Part shown: positions 52,311 through 63,794 of the stretch, piece after piece | How the letters are laid out: every line of letters starts with the position of its first letter | Numbering within the stretch: position 1 is the first letter of the stretch | DNA from: Burkholderiales bacterium | GTDB lineage: Bacteria > Pseudomonadota > Gammaproteobacteria > Burkholderiales > UBA6910 | Length of the DNA: 64,000 nt | Direction: 5' to 3' | Assembly: GCA_026005015.1 (NCBI GenBank) | Contig: BPKG01000001.1 | Span: 501,501 to 565,500 of the forward strand | Notes under the pieces: generated by a model | Database searches by the model: none | Told to the model about the DNA's origin: nothing | The model's input: the letters and a program-made list of their open reading frames with translations, nothing else | Program-made: the position numbers and the translations under genes

Positions 52311-52658
52311 TCAAACGCTCCACAATACCTGCACCGTCCACACGGCGTAGAACACGAGGGAGAGCACCACGGCGACCTGCAGCGCGAGCCGCAAGCCGGT
52401 CGGGTGCACGTAGTCCATCAGGATGTCCCGCATCCCGACCCATGCATGCAGGAACAGGGAGAGGAAGAAGAGCAGCGTGGCGAAGCGCATCCATTGCTGG
52501 GCGAACAATGCCCTCCATCCCGCGTAATCGAGGGGCGGCGCAGCCACGAGCACCACGGCCAGCAACACAGTATAGACCGCCATGACCACGGCGGAGACCC
52601 GCTGTACCAGCCAGTCCCGCAGCCCGTAATGGGCGCCCACCACCACCCGCTTCACCAT
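52311..52658 (-). CDS. sdhD: Succinate dehydrogenase membrane anchor SdhD
   Basis: A 115-residue hydrophobic subunit with three membrane helices (VSAVVMAVYTVLLAVVLVAA, FATLLFFLSLFLHAWVGM and LALQVAVVLSLVFYAVWTV) that helps bind haem b and ubiquinone. The motif FLHAWVGMRDILMDYVH carries the conserved His and the Asp-Tyr near the quinone site. ATG 52658 overlaps the end of sdhC by 7 bp. Confidence 0.92.
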   Translation of the reverse strand: MVKRVVVGAHYGLRDWLVQRVSAVVMAVYTVLLAVVLVAAPPLDYAGWRALFAQQWMRFATLLFFLSLFLHAWVGMRDILMDYVHPTGLRLALQVAVVLSLVFYAVWTVQVLWSV

Positions 52659-53029
52659 AGGACCACCCCCAGGATCAAGGTGAGCGCCAGGCTCGCCGCC
52701 AGCACCGCCTTGGCGCTGGCGCGGGCCGACGCCAGGTCCACCCCGTAGTGCAGGTCGATGGCCAGGTAGCGGATGCCGGCGAAAAAGTGGTGCAGGAAGG
52801 CCCACAGGAGCCCGATCATCACCAGCTTGACCAGCCAGAAGTCGAGGCTGCGCCGCACCGCCTCGAATCCCTCCGCCGAGGCGAGGCTCGTCTGCAGGAA
52901 GAACAGGAAGACGGGAATGAAAAGGAAGAGAAGCGCGCCGCTCACCCGGTGCAGGATCGAGACGACGCCCGGGACGGGAAGCTTGATGCGCAGCAGGTCC
53001 AGGTACTTGGGGCGCTTTTTCGGGGACAT
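52652..53029 (-). CDS. sdhC: Succinate dehydrogenase cytochrome b556 subunit SdhC
   Basis: A 125-residue membrane subunit. I chose ATG 53029 (MSPKKRPKYLDLLRIKLPVP) because the upstream open frame lacks family similarity. Seen: SILHRVSGALLFLFIPVFLF with the quinone-site Ser/Arg, and LHHFFAGIRYLAIDLHYG with the haem-ligand His. Three helices are visible. It begins the sdhCDAB run, about 150 bp after a good promoter. Confidence 0.94.
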   Translation of the reverse strand: MSPKKRPKYLDLLRIKLPVPGVVSILHRVSGALLFLFIPVFLFFLQTSLASAEGFEAVRRSLDFWLVKLVMIGLLWAFLHHFFAGIRYLAIDLHYGVDLASARASAKAVLAASLALTLILGVVLW

Positions 53030-53185
53030 GGAACAGGGCGTCAAGGGTCGGCGGGATTCGGAACTCGATCGGCCCGCCCGGCGCAGCCCGGGTCGGGTCG
53101 ACGGGAAAGACGACCGGCTCAACCTTGCTGCCATGGCCTGCTTATCATCCTCATGGAAGGGAATCGATGGGGTTCCGGCAGCCAT

Positions 53186-53214
53186 ATTTTAAGCTTTCTT
53201 GCGCGGCGCAGCAA
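53186..53214 (-). promoter_or_regulatory. Predicted sigma-70 promoter of sdhC
   Basis: On the minus strand TTGCTG (53214-53209) and TAAAAT (53191-53186) are 17 bp apart. Transcription would start near 53179, leaving a leader of about 150 bases before sdhC. It lies in the 215-bp gap between gntR and sdhC. No TCTTATATAAGA palindrome is present here. Confidence 0.65.
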
Positions 53215-53244
53215 AACCGCAGTCATGGTAATAAGTTATTGACT

Positions 53245-53988
53245 CTAAGAAATCTTGTTCATGTAATGGAAGGACTTTGTGTTGCACATCGTGCGACGCC
53301 ATTCCACCGGTTTGTCGCCGAAGGTGTAGGCCACCCGCTCGATGCGCAGCAGGGGGGTGCCGGGGGGGATCCCGAGCAGGGTGGCCACTTCCGGCTCCGC
53401 CGCCACCGCCTTGATCTGCTCCGCCACCTGGAGGATGCGCACCCGGTAAGCCGACTCGAACATGCTGTAGAGTTTGCACTGGTACTGGTTGATCTTGGCC
53501 GCGGTGAGGCCCTTGAACAGGGCCGCGGGCAGTCGGACCTCCTCCCAGCACACGGGCTCCTCCCCCACCTTCATGAGCCGCGTGATGACCACCAGGGTCG
53601 CCCCGGCGGGGATTTCCAGGAGCCTCGCCGTGGACGGGTCGGCTTTCATCCGCCGGCAGTCGAGGAGCTCCCCCTTGGGATAGACCCGCTCCCCCTGGTC
53701 GGGGCTCAAGCGCAGGAAGTGGAACTGGCGCTTTTCTTCGGTATGGGAAGCGACGAAAGTGCCCTTGCCCTGCTGGCGAATCAACAGGTTCTCGTCCGCG
53801 AGCTCGTTGATCGCCTTGCGCACCGTACCCTGGCTCACGTTGAAGCGCGCAGCCAGTTCCGTTTCGCTGGGGATCGCCTCGCCCGGGCGCCACTCCCCCG
53901 AGATCAGGCTCTGGGTGATCAGGGTCTTGATCTGCTGGTACAGCGGCCGAAAGGCCGGCGCCGGGCTCCCGTCGCTCATGGTCTTCAT
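53245..53988 (-). CDS. GntR-family regulator, HutC subfamily (UTRA domain)
   Basis: A 247-residue transcription factor. Seen: an N-terminal winged helix (PLYQQIKTLITQSLISGEWR, then IPSETELAARFNVSQGTVRK and GKGTFVASH, residues about 15-82) and a C-terminal UTRA ligand-binding domain (from VYPKGELLDCRRM, ending KPVEWRRTMCNTKSFHY). Its ligand is not shown by sequence. Lying upstream of sdhCDAB and divergent from mdh, and next to a near-copy of the palindrome shared with acs and prpC2, it is a good candidate regulator of acetate, TCA and propionate genes, and probably of itself. Confidence 0.92.
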   Translation of the reverse strand: MKTMSDGSPAPAFRPLYQQIKTLITQSLISGEWRPGEAIPSETELAARFNVSQGTVRKAINELADENLLIRQQGKGTFVASHTEEKRQFHFLRLSPDQGERVYPKGELLDCRRMKADPSTARLLEIPAGATLVVITRLMKVGEEPVCWEEVRLPAALFKGLTAAKINQYQCKLYSMFESAYRVRILQVAEQIKAVAAEPEVATLLGIPPGTPLLRIERVAYTFGDKPVEWRRTMCNTKSFHYMNKIS

Positions 53989-54034
53989 TGTCCCACACTC
54001 GTCCGCGGGCCGTCCATTAAAACGCTATCTTTTA

Positions 54035-54046
54035 TCATATATAAGA
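54035..54046. promoter_or_regulatory. Palindromic operator between gntR and mdh (one mismatch)
   Basis: TCATATATAAGA differs by one base from TCTTATATAAGA found upstream of acs and prpC2. It ends six bases before the -35 box of mdh and lies 47-58 bp before the gntR start, where it could control both genes. Confidence 0.55.
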
Positions 54047-54052
54047 CATGAA

Positions 54053-54082
54053 TTGACAGCGGGCAACGGCGCTTCTTAAAAT
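54053..54082 (+). promoter_or_regulatory. Predicted sigma-70 promoter of mdh
   Basis: TTGACA (54053-54058), an 18-bp spacer and TAAAAT (54077-54082). The start would be near 54089, 85 bases before the mdh ATG. Confidence 0.72.
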
Positions 54083-54173
54083 CCTCCACGCGCGAAGCCC
54101 GCACTAGCGCTTGCGCACGAGGCGGCGCGCCCCTCTCCTTCCTTCCAACCCTCTTGGCCCTGGAGCACGTTCC

Positions 54174-55157
54174 ATGAAAGCCCCCATCCGCGTTGCCGTC
54201 ACCGGCGCTGCCGGCCAAATCGGCTATAGCCTCCTGTTTCGCATCGCCAGCGGCGACATGCTGGGCAAGGACCAGCCGGTGATCCTGCAGCTTCTGGAAA
54301 TCCCCCAGGCGGTGGGGGCGCTCAAGGGCGTGGTGATGGAGCTGGAGGACTGCGCCTTTCCCCTGCTCGCCGGCATCGTGGCCACGGACGATCCCCGCAT
54401 CGCTTTCCGCGACGCCCAGATCGCCCTGCTGGTGGGCGCCCGGCCCCGCTCCAAGGGCATGGAGCGCAAGGATCTACTGGAAGCCAACGCCCAGATCTTC
54501 ACCGTCCAGGGACGAGCGCTGGACGAGGTGGCGGGCCGGGACGTGAAGGTGCTGGTGGTGGGCAACCCGGCCAACACCAACGCCCTGATCGCCATGAAGA
54601 GCGCCCCCGGACTCAAGCCCGAGCAGTTCACCGCCATGATGCGCCTCGATCACAACCGAGCCCTCTCCCAGGTGGCAGCCAAGATCGGCAAGCCCGTGGC
54701 GTCGATCCGCAAGATGGTGGTCTGGGGCAACCATTCGGCCACCCAGTATCCTGACCTGTTCCACGCCGAAGCGGACGGCCAGAAGGTGTGGCCCATGATC
54801 AACGACCAGGCCTGGCTGGAGAACGTCTTCATCCCCACGGTGCAGAAACGCGGCGCCGCCATCATCGAGGCGCGGGGGCTTTCCAGCGCCGCGAGCGCCG
54901 CCAACGCCGCCATCGACCACGTGCGCGACTGGGTGCTCGGCACCCGGGAGGGGGACTGGGTCACCATGGGCATTCCCGCCGACGGCAGCTACGGGATCCC
55001 CGAGGGCGTGGTCTACGGCTACCCGGTCACCTGCAAGGGGGGCAAGTACGCCATCGTTCAGGGCCTGCCCATCAGCGACTTCAGCCGCAGCCGCATGCAG
55101 GCCACCCTTCAGGAGCTGATGGAGGAGCGGGACGCGATCAAGCACCTCATCGCCTGA
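54174..55157 (+). CDS. mdh: Malate dehydrogenase
   Basis: A 327-residue NAD-dependent enzyme that oxidises malate to oxaloacetate. ATG 54174 ([20 protein letters not shown]) is chosen because the NAD-binding strand follows at once. Seen: [19 protein letters not shown] with substrate-binding arginines, [21 protein letters not shown], and the catalytic His in [11 protein letters not shown]. It supplies oxaloacetate for both GltA and PrpC. First gene of the mdh-citE-prpC2-prpD-acnA group. Confidence 0.96.
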   Translation: MKAPIRVAVTGAAGQIGYSLLFRIASGDMLGKDQPVILQLLEIPQAVGALKGVVMELEDCAFPLLAGIVATDDPRIAFRDAQIALLVGARPRSKGMERKDLLEANAQIFTVQGRALDEVAGRDVKVLVVGNPANTNALIAMKSAPGLKPEQFTAMMRLDHNRALSQVAAKIGKPVASIRKMVVWGNHSATQYPDLFHAEADGQKVWPMINDQAWLENVFIPTVQKRGAAIIEARGLSSAASAANAAIDHVRDWVLGTREGDWVTMGIPADGSYGIPEGVVYGYPVTCKGGKYAIVQGLPISDFSRSRMQATLQELMEERDAIKHLIA

Positions 55158-55176
55158 GCGCCGGGTCCCCGCCGCC

Positions 55177-56172
55177 GTGCCCACAGCGCTCCACCCGGAC
55201 CAGGTCCTATTCCAGGGCGAGAAGCCCTTTCCCTTGCTGCCCGCCTGCGAGCACTACGCGGGCAGCGAGCGCTTCATCCTCAAGGCCCTGGCCCTCCAGC
55301 ACCAGCTCGGCCCCCTGTTCGACGTGAGCTGCGACTGCGAGGACGGCGCCCCCGTGGGCCGGGAGCTGGAGCATGCCCGCATGGTCACCGAGCTGCTGAA
55401 CGCCTCCGCCAACCAGTTCGGCCGCTGCGGCGTGCGCATTCACGGCCCCGCCCATCCCCATTGGCGCCAGGACCTGGAGGTGATCGTCGGCGGGGCGGGG
55501 CACCACATCGCCTACGTGACCCTGCCCAAGGTCCGGTCGGCCGCGCAAGCGCGGGAGATGATCGAGTACCTGGAGCGCCGGGCTCGGGAGCGGGGGCTCG
55601 AGCACCCCATCCCTGTGCACGTGCTGATCGAGACCCACGGGGCGTTGCGGGACGCCTTCGCCATTGCCGCCTTGCCGGGCGTGGAAGCGCTGGACTTCGG
55701 TCTCCTGGATTTCGTGAGCGGCCATCACGGCGCTATCCCCGCCAGCGCCATGCGCAGCCCAGGCCAGTTCGAGCACCATCTCATCCGCCGCGCCAAGGCC
55801 GAGGTGGTGGCCGCGGCCCTCGCCCATGGGCGCGTCCCCTCCCATAATGTGACCCTGGACCTGGACAACCCCTACCAGGTCTACCAGGACGCCCGGCGCG
55901 CCCGCAGTGAATACGGGTTTCTGCGCATGTGGAGCATCCATCCGTCCCAGATCCAGCCCATCGTGGACGCGATGCGGCCGGAGCACGGGGAGATCGAGGC
56001 GGCGGCGGAGATCCTGCTGGCCGCGGAGCGCGCCGAGTGGGCCCCGATCCGCCACCGGGGCGAGCTGCACGACCGGGCGAGCTACCGTTATTACTGGTGC
56101 ATCCTGCGCCAGGCGCGGGCCACCGGCGCGCGCCTTCCGCCGGAGGCGGAAGGCTGGTTCGCCGCGGCATGA
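55177..56172 (+). CDS. HpcH/HpaI aldolase / citrate lyase beta-like protein
   Basis: A 331-residue TIM-barrel protein of the CitE/malyl-CoA lyase family starting at GTG 55177, 19 bp after mdh. Seen: DVSCDCEDGAP (metal region), RIHGPAHPHWRQDLE in place of the usual R-hydrophobic-N motif, LPKVRSAAQAREMIEYLE, LIETHGALRDAF with the metal-binding Glu, and WSIHPSQIQPIVDA. Family members cleave or hydrolyse malyl-CoA, citramalyl-CoA or citryl-CoA. No citrate lyase alpha or gamma subunit is present, so a free-standing acyl-CoA lyase or thioesterase is more likely. Substrate unknown. Confidence 0.85.
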   Translation: MPTALHPDQVLFQGEKPFPLLPACEHYAGSERFILKALALQHQLGPLFDVSCDCEDGAPVGRELEHARMVTELLNASANQFGRCGVRIHGPAHPHWRQDLEVIVGGAGHHIAYVTLPKVRSAAQAREMIEYLERRARERGLEHPIPVHVLIETHGALRDAFAIAALPGVEALDFGLLDFVSGHHGAIPASAMRSPGQFEHHLIRRAKAEVVAAALAHGRVPSHNVTLDLDNPYQVYQDARRARSEYGFLRMWSIHPSQIQPIVDAMRPEHGEIEAAAEILLAAERAEWAPIRHRGELHDRASYRYYWCILRQARATGARLPPEAEGWFAAA

Positions 56173-56195
56173 GTCCGTCCCTTGCGCTTGGCATG

Positions 56196-56207
56196 TCTTA
56201 TATAAGA
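56196..56207. promoter_or_regulatory. Palindromic operator TCTTATATAAGA upstream of prpC2
   Basis: A perfect copy of the 12-bp palindrome seen before acs, followed by an extra half-site TATAAGAT. It ends 10 bases before the -35 box of prpC2. Confidence 0.62.
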
Positions 56208-56217
56208 TATAAGATAT

Positions 56218-56247
56218 TTGACACCGCTAGCAGCGCGGCCCGATAAT
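56218..56247 (+). promoter_or_regulatory. Predicted sigma-70 promoter of prpC2
   Basis: TTGACA (56218-56223), an 18-bp spacer and GATAAT (56242-56247). This gives prpC2-prpD-acnA its own start, about 93 bases before the prpC2 ATG. Confidence 0.7.
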
Positions 56248-56346
56248 TGGACGCCGGCCCGCCGGCGGGGACCGATCCGCTAGGGACGATGCAACGTTGA
56301 TTTGACTTCTCGGCGAAATCGTTTGGCTTGCGCAGGAGAAATCCCG

Positions 56347-57507
56347 ATGAGTGGGGGAATGGAAGTGGAGGCGGTGGCAAAGCCCAAGAAGTCGGTGGCG
56401 CTCTCTGGGGTGGTGGCGGGCAATACGGCGCTGTGCACGGTGGGGCGCACGGGGCGGGACCTCTACTACCGGGGCTATGACATTTTGGAGTTTGCCGAGC
56501 GGGCGCAGTTTGAGGAGGTAGCGCATCTTTTGGTGCACGAGCGGCTGCCCACGCGCTCGGAGCTTGCGCGCTACCAGGCGAAGCTCAAAGGCTACCGGGG
56601 CTTGCCGGCGGCGCTGAAGGCGGTGCTGGAGCGGCTGCCTGCGGGGGCGCACCCGATGGACGTGCTGCGGGTGGGCTGTGGGGTGCTGGGGGCGCTTCTG
56701 CCCGAGGCGGAGGAGCGGCCGGTGGCGGGGGCGCGCGATCTCGCTGACCGGCTGATGGCCTGCTTCGGCTCCATGCTTCTTTACTGGTACCACTACAGCC
56801 ACCACGGGCGGCGCATCGACCCTGAGACGGAAGACGACTCGGTGGGGGGGCATTTTTTGCACCTGCTGCATGGGTGCGCGCCCTCGGCCGAGGCGGTGCG
56901 GGCGATGCACACCTCGCTGATCCTTTATGCCGAGCACGAGTTCAATGCCTCCACCTTCACGGCGCGGGTGATTGCTGGCACGGGCGCGGACCTCTATTCG
57001 GCCATTGGCGGGGCCATTGGGGCGCTCAAGGGTCCGAAGCATGGGGGCGCGAACGAAGTGGCGCGGGCGATTCAGGCGCGCTACGAGGGTCCCGAGGAGG
57101 CGGCGGCCGACATCCGGGCGCGGCTTTCGCGCAAGGAGGTGATCATCGGCTTCGGCCACCCGGTCTATACGGTGGCCGATCCGCGCAATGAGGTGATCAA
57201 GGCGGTTGCGCGGCGGCTGGCCGAGGGGGCTGGGGCGCTCAAGCGCTTTGCGGTGGCGGAGGCGATCGAGCGGGTGATGGGCGAGGAGCGGGCGATGTTT
57301 GCCAATCTCGACTGGTATTCGGCGCTGGTCTATGAGCTCCTGGGCATTCCCACCCCCATGTTCACGCCCCTTTTCGTGATCGCGCGCACCACGGGCTGGT
57401 CGGCCCACGTGATCGAGCAGCGCCAAGACGGCAAGATCATCCGCCCGAGCGCGAACTACATCGGCCCCGAACCCCGCCCTTGGGTCCCCATCGAACAGAG
57501 GGGGTAG
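56347..57507 (+). CDS. prpC: 2-methylcitrate synthase PrpC, copy 2
   Basis: A 386-residue enzyme identical to PrpC copy 1 except for the first dozen residues (here [11 protein letters not shown]). ATG 56347 is chosen for AGGAG eight bases upstream; an in-frame ATG at 56302 lacks a site. All catalytic motifs are present ([32 protein letters not shown]). It shares the unusual codon use of copy 1. It is followed by prpD and acnA and preceded by the palindrome and a good promoter, so it is controlled differently from copy 1. Confidence 0.95.
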   Translation: MSGGMEVEAVAKPKKSVALSGVVAGNTALCTVGRTGRDLYYRGYDILEFAERAQFEEVAHLLVHERLPTRSELARYQAKLKGYRGLPAALKAVLERLPAGAHPMDVLRVGCGVLGALLPEAEERPVAGARDLADRLMACFGSMLLYWYHYSHHGRRIDPETEDDSVGGHFLHLLHGCAPSAEAVRAMHTSLILYAEHEFNASTFTARVIAGTGADLYSAIGGAIGALKGPKHGGANEVARAIQARYEGPEEAAADIRARLSRKEVIIGFGHPVYTVADPRNEVIKAVARRLAEGAGALKRFAVAEAIERVMGEERAMFANLDWYSALVYELLGIPTPMFTPLFVIARTTGWSAHVIEQRQDGKIIRPSANYIGPEPRPWVPIEQRG

Positions 57508-57512
57508 GAGGA
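56380..57512. repeat. Inverted duplicate, copy 2 (prpC2)
   Basis: 1133 bp matching 36732-37864 in inverted orientation. Mismatches are at 56697, 56698, 57042 and 57054, all synonymous (Leu-Leu, His and Asn codons). The flanks are unrelated. Confidence 0.97.
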
Positions 57513-57587
57513 GTCCGGCCCGCGGGGCCATGCCCCGCGGGATACCGGACCCTGGCCGTCCCTTGCATGAGCCTGCGAAGGAGAACC

Positions 57588-59030
57588 ATGGAAGCACAAT
57601 TCTCAAACGTCCGCCCCGCTCCCGACCAGGAGCTCACAGACATCGCCGATTACGTCACCCGGTATGAGATCAGGAGCGAGGAGGCCTATTCCACCGCCCG
57701 GCTGTGCCTGATGGATACCCTGGGCTGCGGGCTGGAAGCCCTGGGCTATCCGGCCTGCACCAAGCTGCTGGGTCCCATCGTGCCGGGCACGGTGGTTCCC
57801 CACGGTGCCCGCGTCCCGGGCACCCAGTTCCAGCTCGATCCGGTGACGGCCGCCTTCAACATCGGCACCATGATCCGCTGGCTGGACTTCAACGACACCT
57901 GGCTCGCCGCCGAGTGGGGCCACCCTTCCGACAACCTGGGGGGCCTCCTGGCCACCGCCGACTGGCTGTCCCGCACCGCCATCGCCCAGGGCAAGCCCCC
58001 CCTCACCGTGCGCCACGTGCTGGAGGCCATGATCAAGGCCCACGAGATCCAGGGGGTGATCGCCCTGGAGAACAGCTTCAACCGGGTGGGCCTGGATCAC
58101 GTGATCCTGGTGAAGGTGGCCACCACCGCCGTGGTGGCCCGCATGCTGGGGTGCACCCACGAGGAGATCATCAACGCGGTGTCCAACGCCTGGATCGACG
58201 GCCACAGCCTGCGCACCTACCGCCATGCCCCCAACACGGGCTCGCGCAAATCCTGGGCGGCGGGCGACGCCACCAGCCGGGGGGTGCGCCTGGCGCTGAT
58301 AGCGAAGAAGGGTGAGATGGGCTACCCGTCCGCCCTCACCGCCAAGACCTGGGGCTTCTACGACGTGCTGTTCCGCGGGCAGCGGCTCAAGTTCCAGCGG
58401 CCCTACGGCTCCTACGTGATGGAGAACGTGCTGTTCAAGATCTCCTTCCCGGCGGAGTTCCATGCCCAGACCGCGGTGGAATGCGCCATGCAGCTCCATC
58501 CCCAGGTGAAGGACCGGCTCGAGGAGATCGACAGAATCGTGATCCGCACCCACGAGTCCGCTATCCGCATCATCGACAAGAAGGGACCCCTTCACAACCC
58601 GGCGGATCGGGACCACTGCCTCCAGTACATGGTGGCGGTGCCCCTGATCTTCGGCCGGCTGACCGCCGCCGACTACGAGGACGAGGTGGCCGCCGACCCG
58701 CGCATCGACCGGCTGCGGGAGAAGATGGAAGTGGTGGAGGATCCCCAGTTCAGCCGGGACTACCTCGACCCGGACAAGCGCTCCATCGCCAACGGCGTCA
58801 CCGTCTATTTCAAGGACGGGACCAAGGCCGGGGAAGTGGTGGTGGAATACCCCGTCGGCCACCGGCGCCGCCGCAGCGAGGGCATTCCCCTGCTGGAAGC
58901 CAAATTCCGCACCAACCTGGCGCGCCGCTTCCCGCCGAAGCAGGCTTCGGCCATCTTCGCCCTATGCCAGGACCAGAAGGCCCTGGAAGCGACCCCGGTG
59001 CACGAATTCGTCGACATGTTCGTGATCTGA
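57588..59030 (+). CDS. prpD: 2-methylcitrate dehydratase PrpD (MmgE/PrpD family)
   Basis: A 480-residue MmgE/PrpD-family enzyme that dehydrates 2-methylcitrate to 2-methylaconitate. ATG 57588 is chosen for GAAGGAG upstream and because the preceding open frame reads the prpC2 end. Seen: [20 protein letters not shown], a hallmark of Prp[35 protein letters not shown], and [17 protein letters not shown]. Length matches E. coli PrpD (483). No prpF or acnD is present; acnA follows by 67 bp. Confidence 0.94.
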   Translation: MEAQFSNVRPAPDQELTDIADYVTRYEIRSEEAYSTARLCLMDTLGCGLEALGYPACTKLLGPIVPGTVVPHGARVPGTQFQLDPVTAAFNIGTMIRWLDFNDTWLAAEWGHPSDNLGGLLATADWLSRTAIAQGKPPLTVRHVLEAMIKAHEIQGVIALENSFNRVGLDHVILVKVATTAVVARMLGCTHEEIINAVSNAWIDGHSLRTYRHAPNTGSRKSWAAGDATSRGVRLALIAKKGEMGYPSALTAKTWGFYDVLFRGQRLKFQRPYGSYVMENVLFKISFPAEFHAQTAVECAMQLHPQVKDRLEEIDRIVIRTHESAIRIIDKKGPLHNPADRDHCLQYMVAVPLIFGRLTAADYEDEVAADPRIDRLREKMEVVEDPQFSRDYLDPDKRSIANGVTVYFKDGTKAGEVVVEYPVGHRRRRSEGIPLLEAKFRTNLARRFPPKQASAIFALCQDQKALEATPVHEFVDMFVI

Positions 59031-59097
59031 CTTGCGTGGCAGCATCGATCCACTTCATACGCGAACCCGGTCAGGGACCGAGAAAGGACTTCAGGCC

Positions 59098-61935
<2,838 letters not shown>

Positions 61936-61957
61936 GCGACACGCCCGTTCACCCCCA

Positions 61958-62011
61958 GGGGCCTGTCCGGCTGTGCCGGGCGGGCCCCTGCCGTTTCCGG
62001 GGCCCGCCCGG
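61958..62011. promoter_or_regulatory. Three-arm alternative hairpin structure between acnA and msrB
   Basis: Arm A (61958-61971) pairs with arm B (61975-61988) over 14 positions with two G-U pairs and a 3-base loop. Most of arm B (61976-61988) also pairs perfectly over 13 bp with arm C (61999-62011) across a 10-base loop. The two stems exclude each other, as in attenuators. No T-run follows either. Confidence 0.6.
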
Positions 62012-62070
62012 GACGGAGTAAAATTCCCGAAACGGCGCAGCGGGCCGGGGCTTTCCAGGAGGTAACACAG

Positions 62071-62472
62071 ATGGCGGAGAAGGTCGTGAAAAGCGACGAG
62101 GAATGGAAGAGACTGTTGACCCCCGAGCAGTACCGGATCACCCGGCATAAGGGCACAGAGCGGGCCTTTACCGGCGAATACTGGGACTGCAAAGAGCCGG
62201 GCCTCTACCGCTGCGTGTGTTGCGGAGCGGCGCTTTTCAGCTCCGAGACCAAGTTCGATTCCGGCACCGGCTGGCCCAGTTTCTGGGAACCCGTTTCGCC
62301 GGACGCGGTGGCGACGGAAGAGGACTATTCCTTTTTCATGCAGCGCACGGAAGTGTTGTGCAGCCGCTGCGACGCCCACCTGGGTCATGTATTCGACGAC
62401 GGTCCCCAACCCACGGGGCTGCGCTATTGCATCAACTCCGCCGCCCTGCGCCTGGACCCCGGGAAGGAATGA
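62071..62472 (+). CDS. msrB: Peptide methionine (R)-S-oxide reductase MsrB
   Basis: A 133-residue enzyme that reduces methionine-R-sulfoxide in oxidised proteins. Seen: zinc ligands in [13 protein letters not shown] and [12 protein letters not shown], the active-site fold TGWPSFWEP, and the catalytic Cys in [16 protein letters not shown] precedes the ATG. A TAAAAT at about 62020 could be its -10 box. It overlaps the next gene as ATGA. Confidence 0.96.
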   Translation: MAEKVVKSDEEWKRLLTPEQYRITRHKGTERAFTGEYWDCKEPGLYRCVCCGAALFSSETKFDSGTGWPSFWEPVSPDAVATEEDYSFFMQRTEVLCSRCDAHLGHVFDDGPQPTGLRYCINSAALRLDPGKE

Positions 62473-63164
62473 CCAGCCTCACCCAGGCTGCCAGAGTGCT
62501 GCTCGCTGCCCACGAGGCCCGGGGCGGTCAAGGCGAAGGCGCGACACCCGCCCAGTTGATCGAGGCCCTGGAGCAGGCCCTGGCCGCCTTCGCCGCCCTG
62601 GACCGGGCCCACGGCCCCACCGGAGCGCTGGAGGACGAGGACCCCAGCACGCTGGGGGAATACGCCCTGGCGTGCCTGTCCGATCTCAACCTCTGGGTCC
62701 ACTGGTTGGGTTGCAGCGAAGAGCGCCAATGGCTGGATCAGGCCACGCTGGACGTGGCCGACTGGATCGTTCGCCACGGGGGCCAGCTGCGCATCCTGGA
62801 GCCCCTGGTGAACGCCTTCGCCGCCCGGGCGAACCGCCTGCAGGCGCGGGAGGCCCTGGCAGCCTTGTTCGACGCCATGGGCCCCTTCATCGACCGGGTG
62901 GACCTGGCCATCCGGACCGACCCGGACCGGGCCGCGCCCGAGCACCCGTGGCGCATCCTGCTCTTCAACTACGCCATCGTGGCCACCCGCACCCAGGATC
63001 CCGATCGCATGGCCAGGGCCTACCGCCTGATGGAAGCCTGGCTGCCCGAAGCGTGCCCGGAGTTCTTCGAGGAGGCGCTACGCCAATCCCGCAAACCCGT
63101 GTACGGAGACGAGGTGCGGACCCTAGTGCGGGAATACCACCGGCGCTGGACCGTGCGGCATTGA
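62469..63164 (+). CDS. Conserved hypothetical helical protein after msrB
   Basis: A 231-residue soluble protein starting at ATG 62469, which overlaps the msrB stop. It is rich in Ala, Leu, Arg and acidic residues and looks all-helical, with repeats reminiscent of degenerate TPRs ([37 protein letters not shown]). No signal peptide and no motif I recognise. Coupling to msrB suggests a shared condition of expression only. Confidence 0.8.
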   Translation: MTSLTQAARVLLAAHEARGGQGEGATPAQLIEALEQALAAFAALDRAHGPTGALEDEDPSTLGEYALACLSDLNLWVHWLGCSEERQWLDQATLDVADWIVRHGGQLRILEPLVNAFAARANRLQAREALAALFDAMGPFIDRVDLAIRTDPDRAAPEHPWRILLFNYAIVATRTQDPDRMARAYRLMEAWLPEACPEFFEEALRQSRKPVYGDEVRTLVREYHRRWTVRH

Positions 63165-63247
63165 TCCTCTCGTGCTACAATGCAGCCCCTTGATCCTCCA
63201 CTCGTGATCGCCCGCGACCTCCTGGCCGTCCGGCTGCCGACCCGTTC

Positions 63248-63787
63248 GTGAAGCTCCTGTTCGATCTTTTCCCGGTCATCGTCTTTTTCGTTGCGTTCAA
63301 GCTTCAGGGCATCTACGTCGCCACGGCCGTCGCCATCGCGGCCACCTTCGTCCAGATCGGTTGGGTCTGGTGGCGGCGGGGCGCCGTGGACACCATGCTG
63401 TGGGTGAGCATGGCGGTGATCGTGGTCTTCGGCGGTGCGACCCTTTTGCTCCAGGACGAAACCTTCATCAAGTGGAAGCCCACGGTGCTCTACTGGCTGT
63501 TCGCGCTCGCCCTGGCCGGAGCCCGGGTCTTCTTCGGCAAGAACCTGATCCGGGCCATGCTGGGGGGGCAAATGGCCCTGCCCGACCCGGTTTGGGCCCG
63601 GCTCAACCTGAGCTGGATGGCCTTCTTCGCCGGAATGGGCGCAGCCAACCTCGCCGTCGCCTATACCCTCTCCACCGAAGGCTGGGTCAACTTCAAGGTG
63701 TTCGGCGCCATGGGCCTGCTCCTGCTTTTCGTGCTGGCGCAAGGCGTCGTGCTGGCGAAATACTTGCAGGATGAGCGCGGCGGATAG
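63248..63787 (+). CDS. yciB: Inner-membrane septation protein YciB/IspA
   Basis: A 179-residue integral membrane protein from GTG 63248 with about five to six helices ([59 protein letters not shown]). The start [18 protein letters not shown] and [17 protein letters not shown] are typical of YciB, which affects cell envelope and septation in enterobacteria. A TACAAT at 63176-63181 may be a -10 box. The YciI-like gene follows, as in many proteobacteria. Confidence 0.93.
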   Translation: MKLLFDLFPVIVFFVAFKLQGIYVATAVAIAATFVQIGWVWWRRGAVDTMLWVSMAVIVVFGGATLLLQDETFIKWKPTVLYWLFALALAGARVFFGKNLIRAMLGGQMALPDPVWARLNLSWMAFFAGMGAANLAVAYTLSTEGWVNFKVFGAMGLLLLFVLAQGVVLAKYLQDERGG

Positions 63788-63794
63788 GGTGCCC

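Noticed and set aside
53221-53260. A further TCTTATATAAGA-type site before sdhC
   Set aside because: TAAGTTATTGACTCTAAGAAATCTT has scattered half-sites only; no palindrome of the required form.
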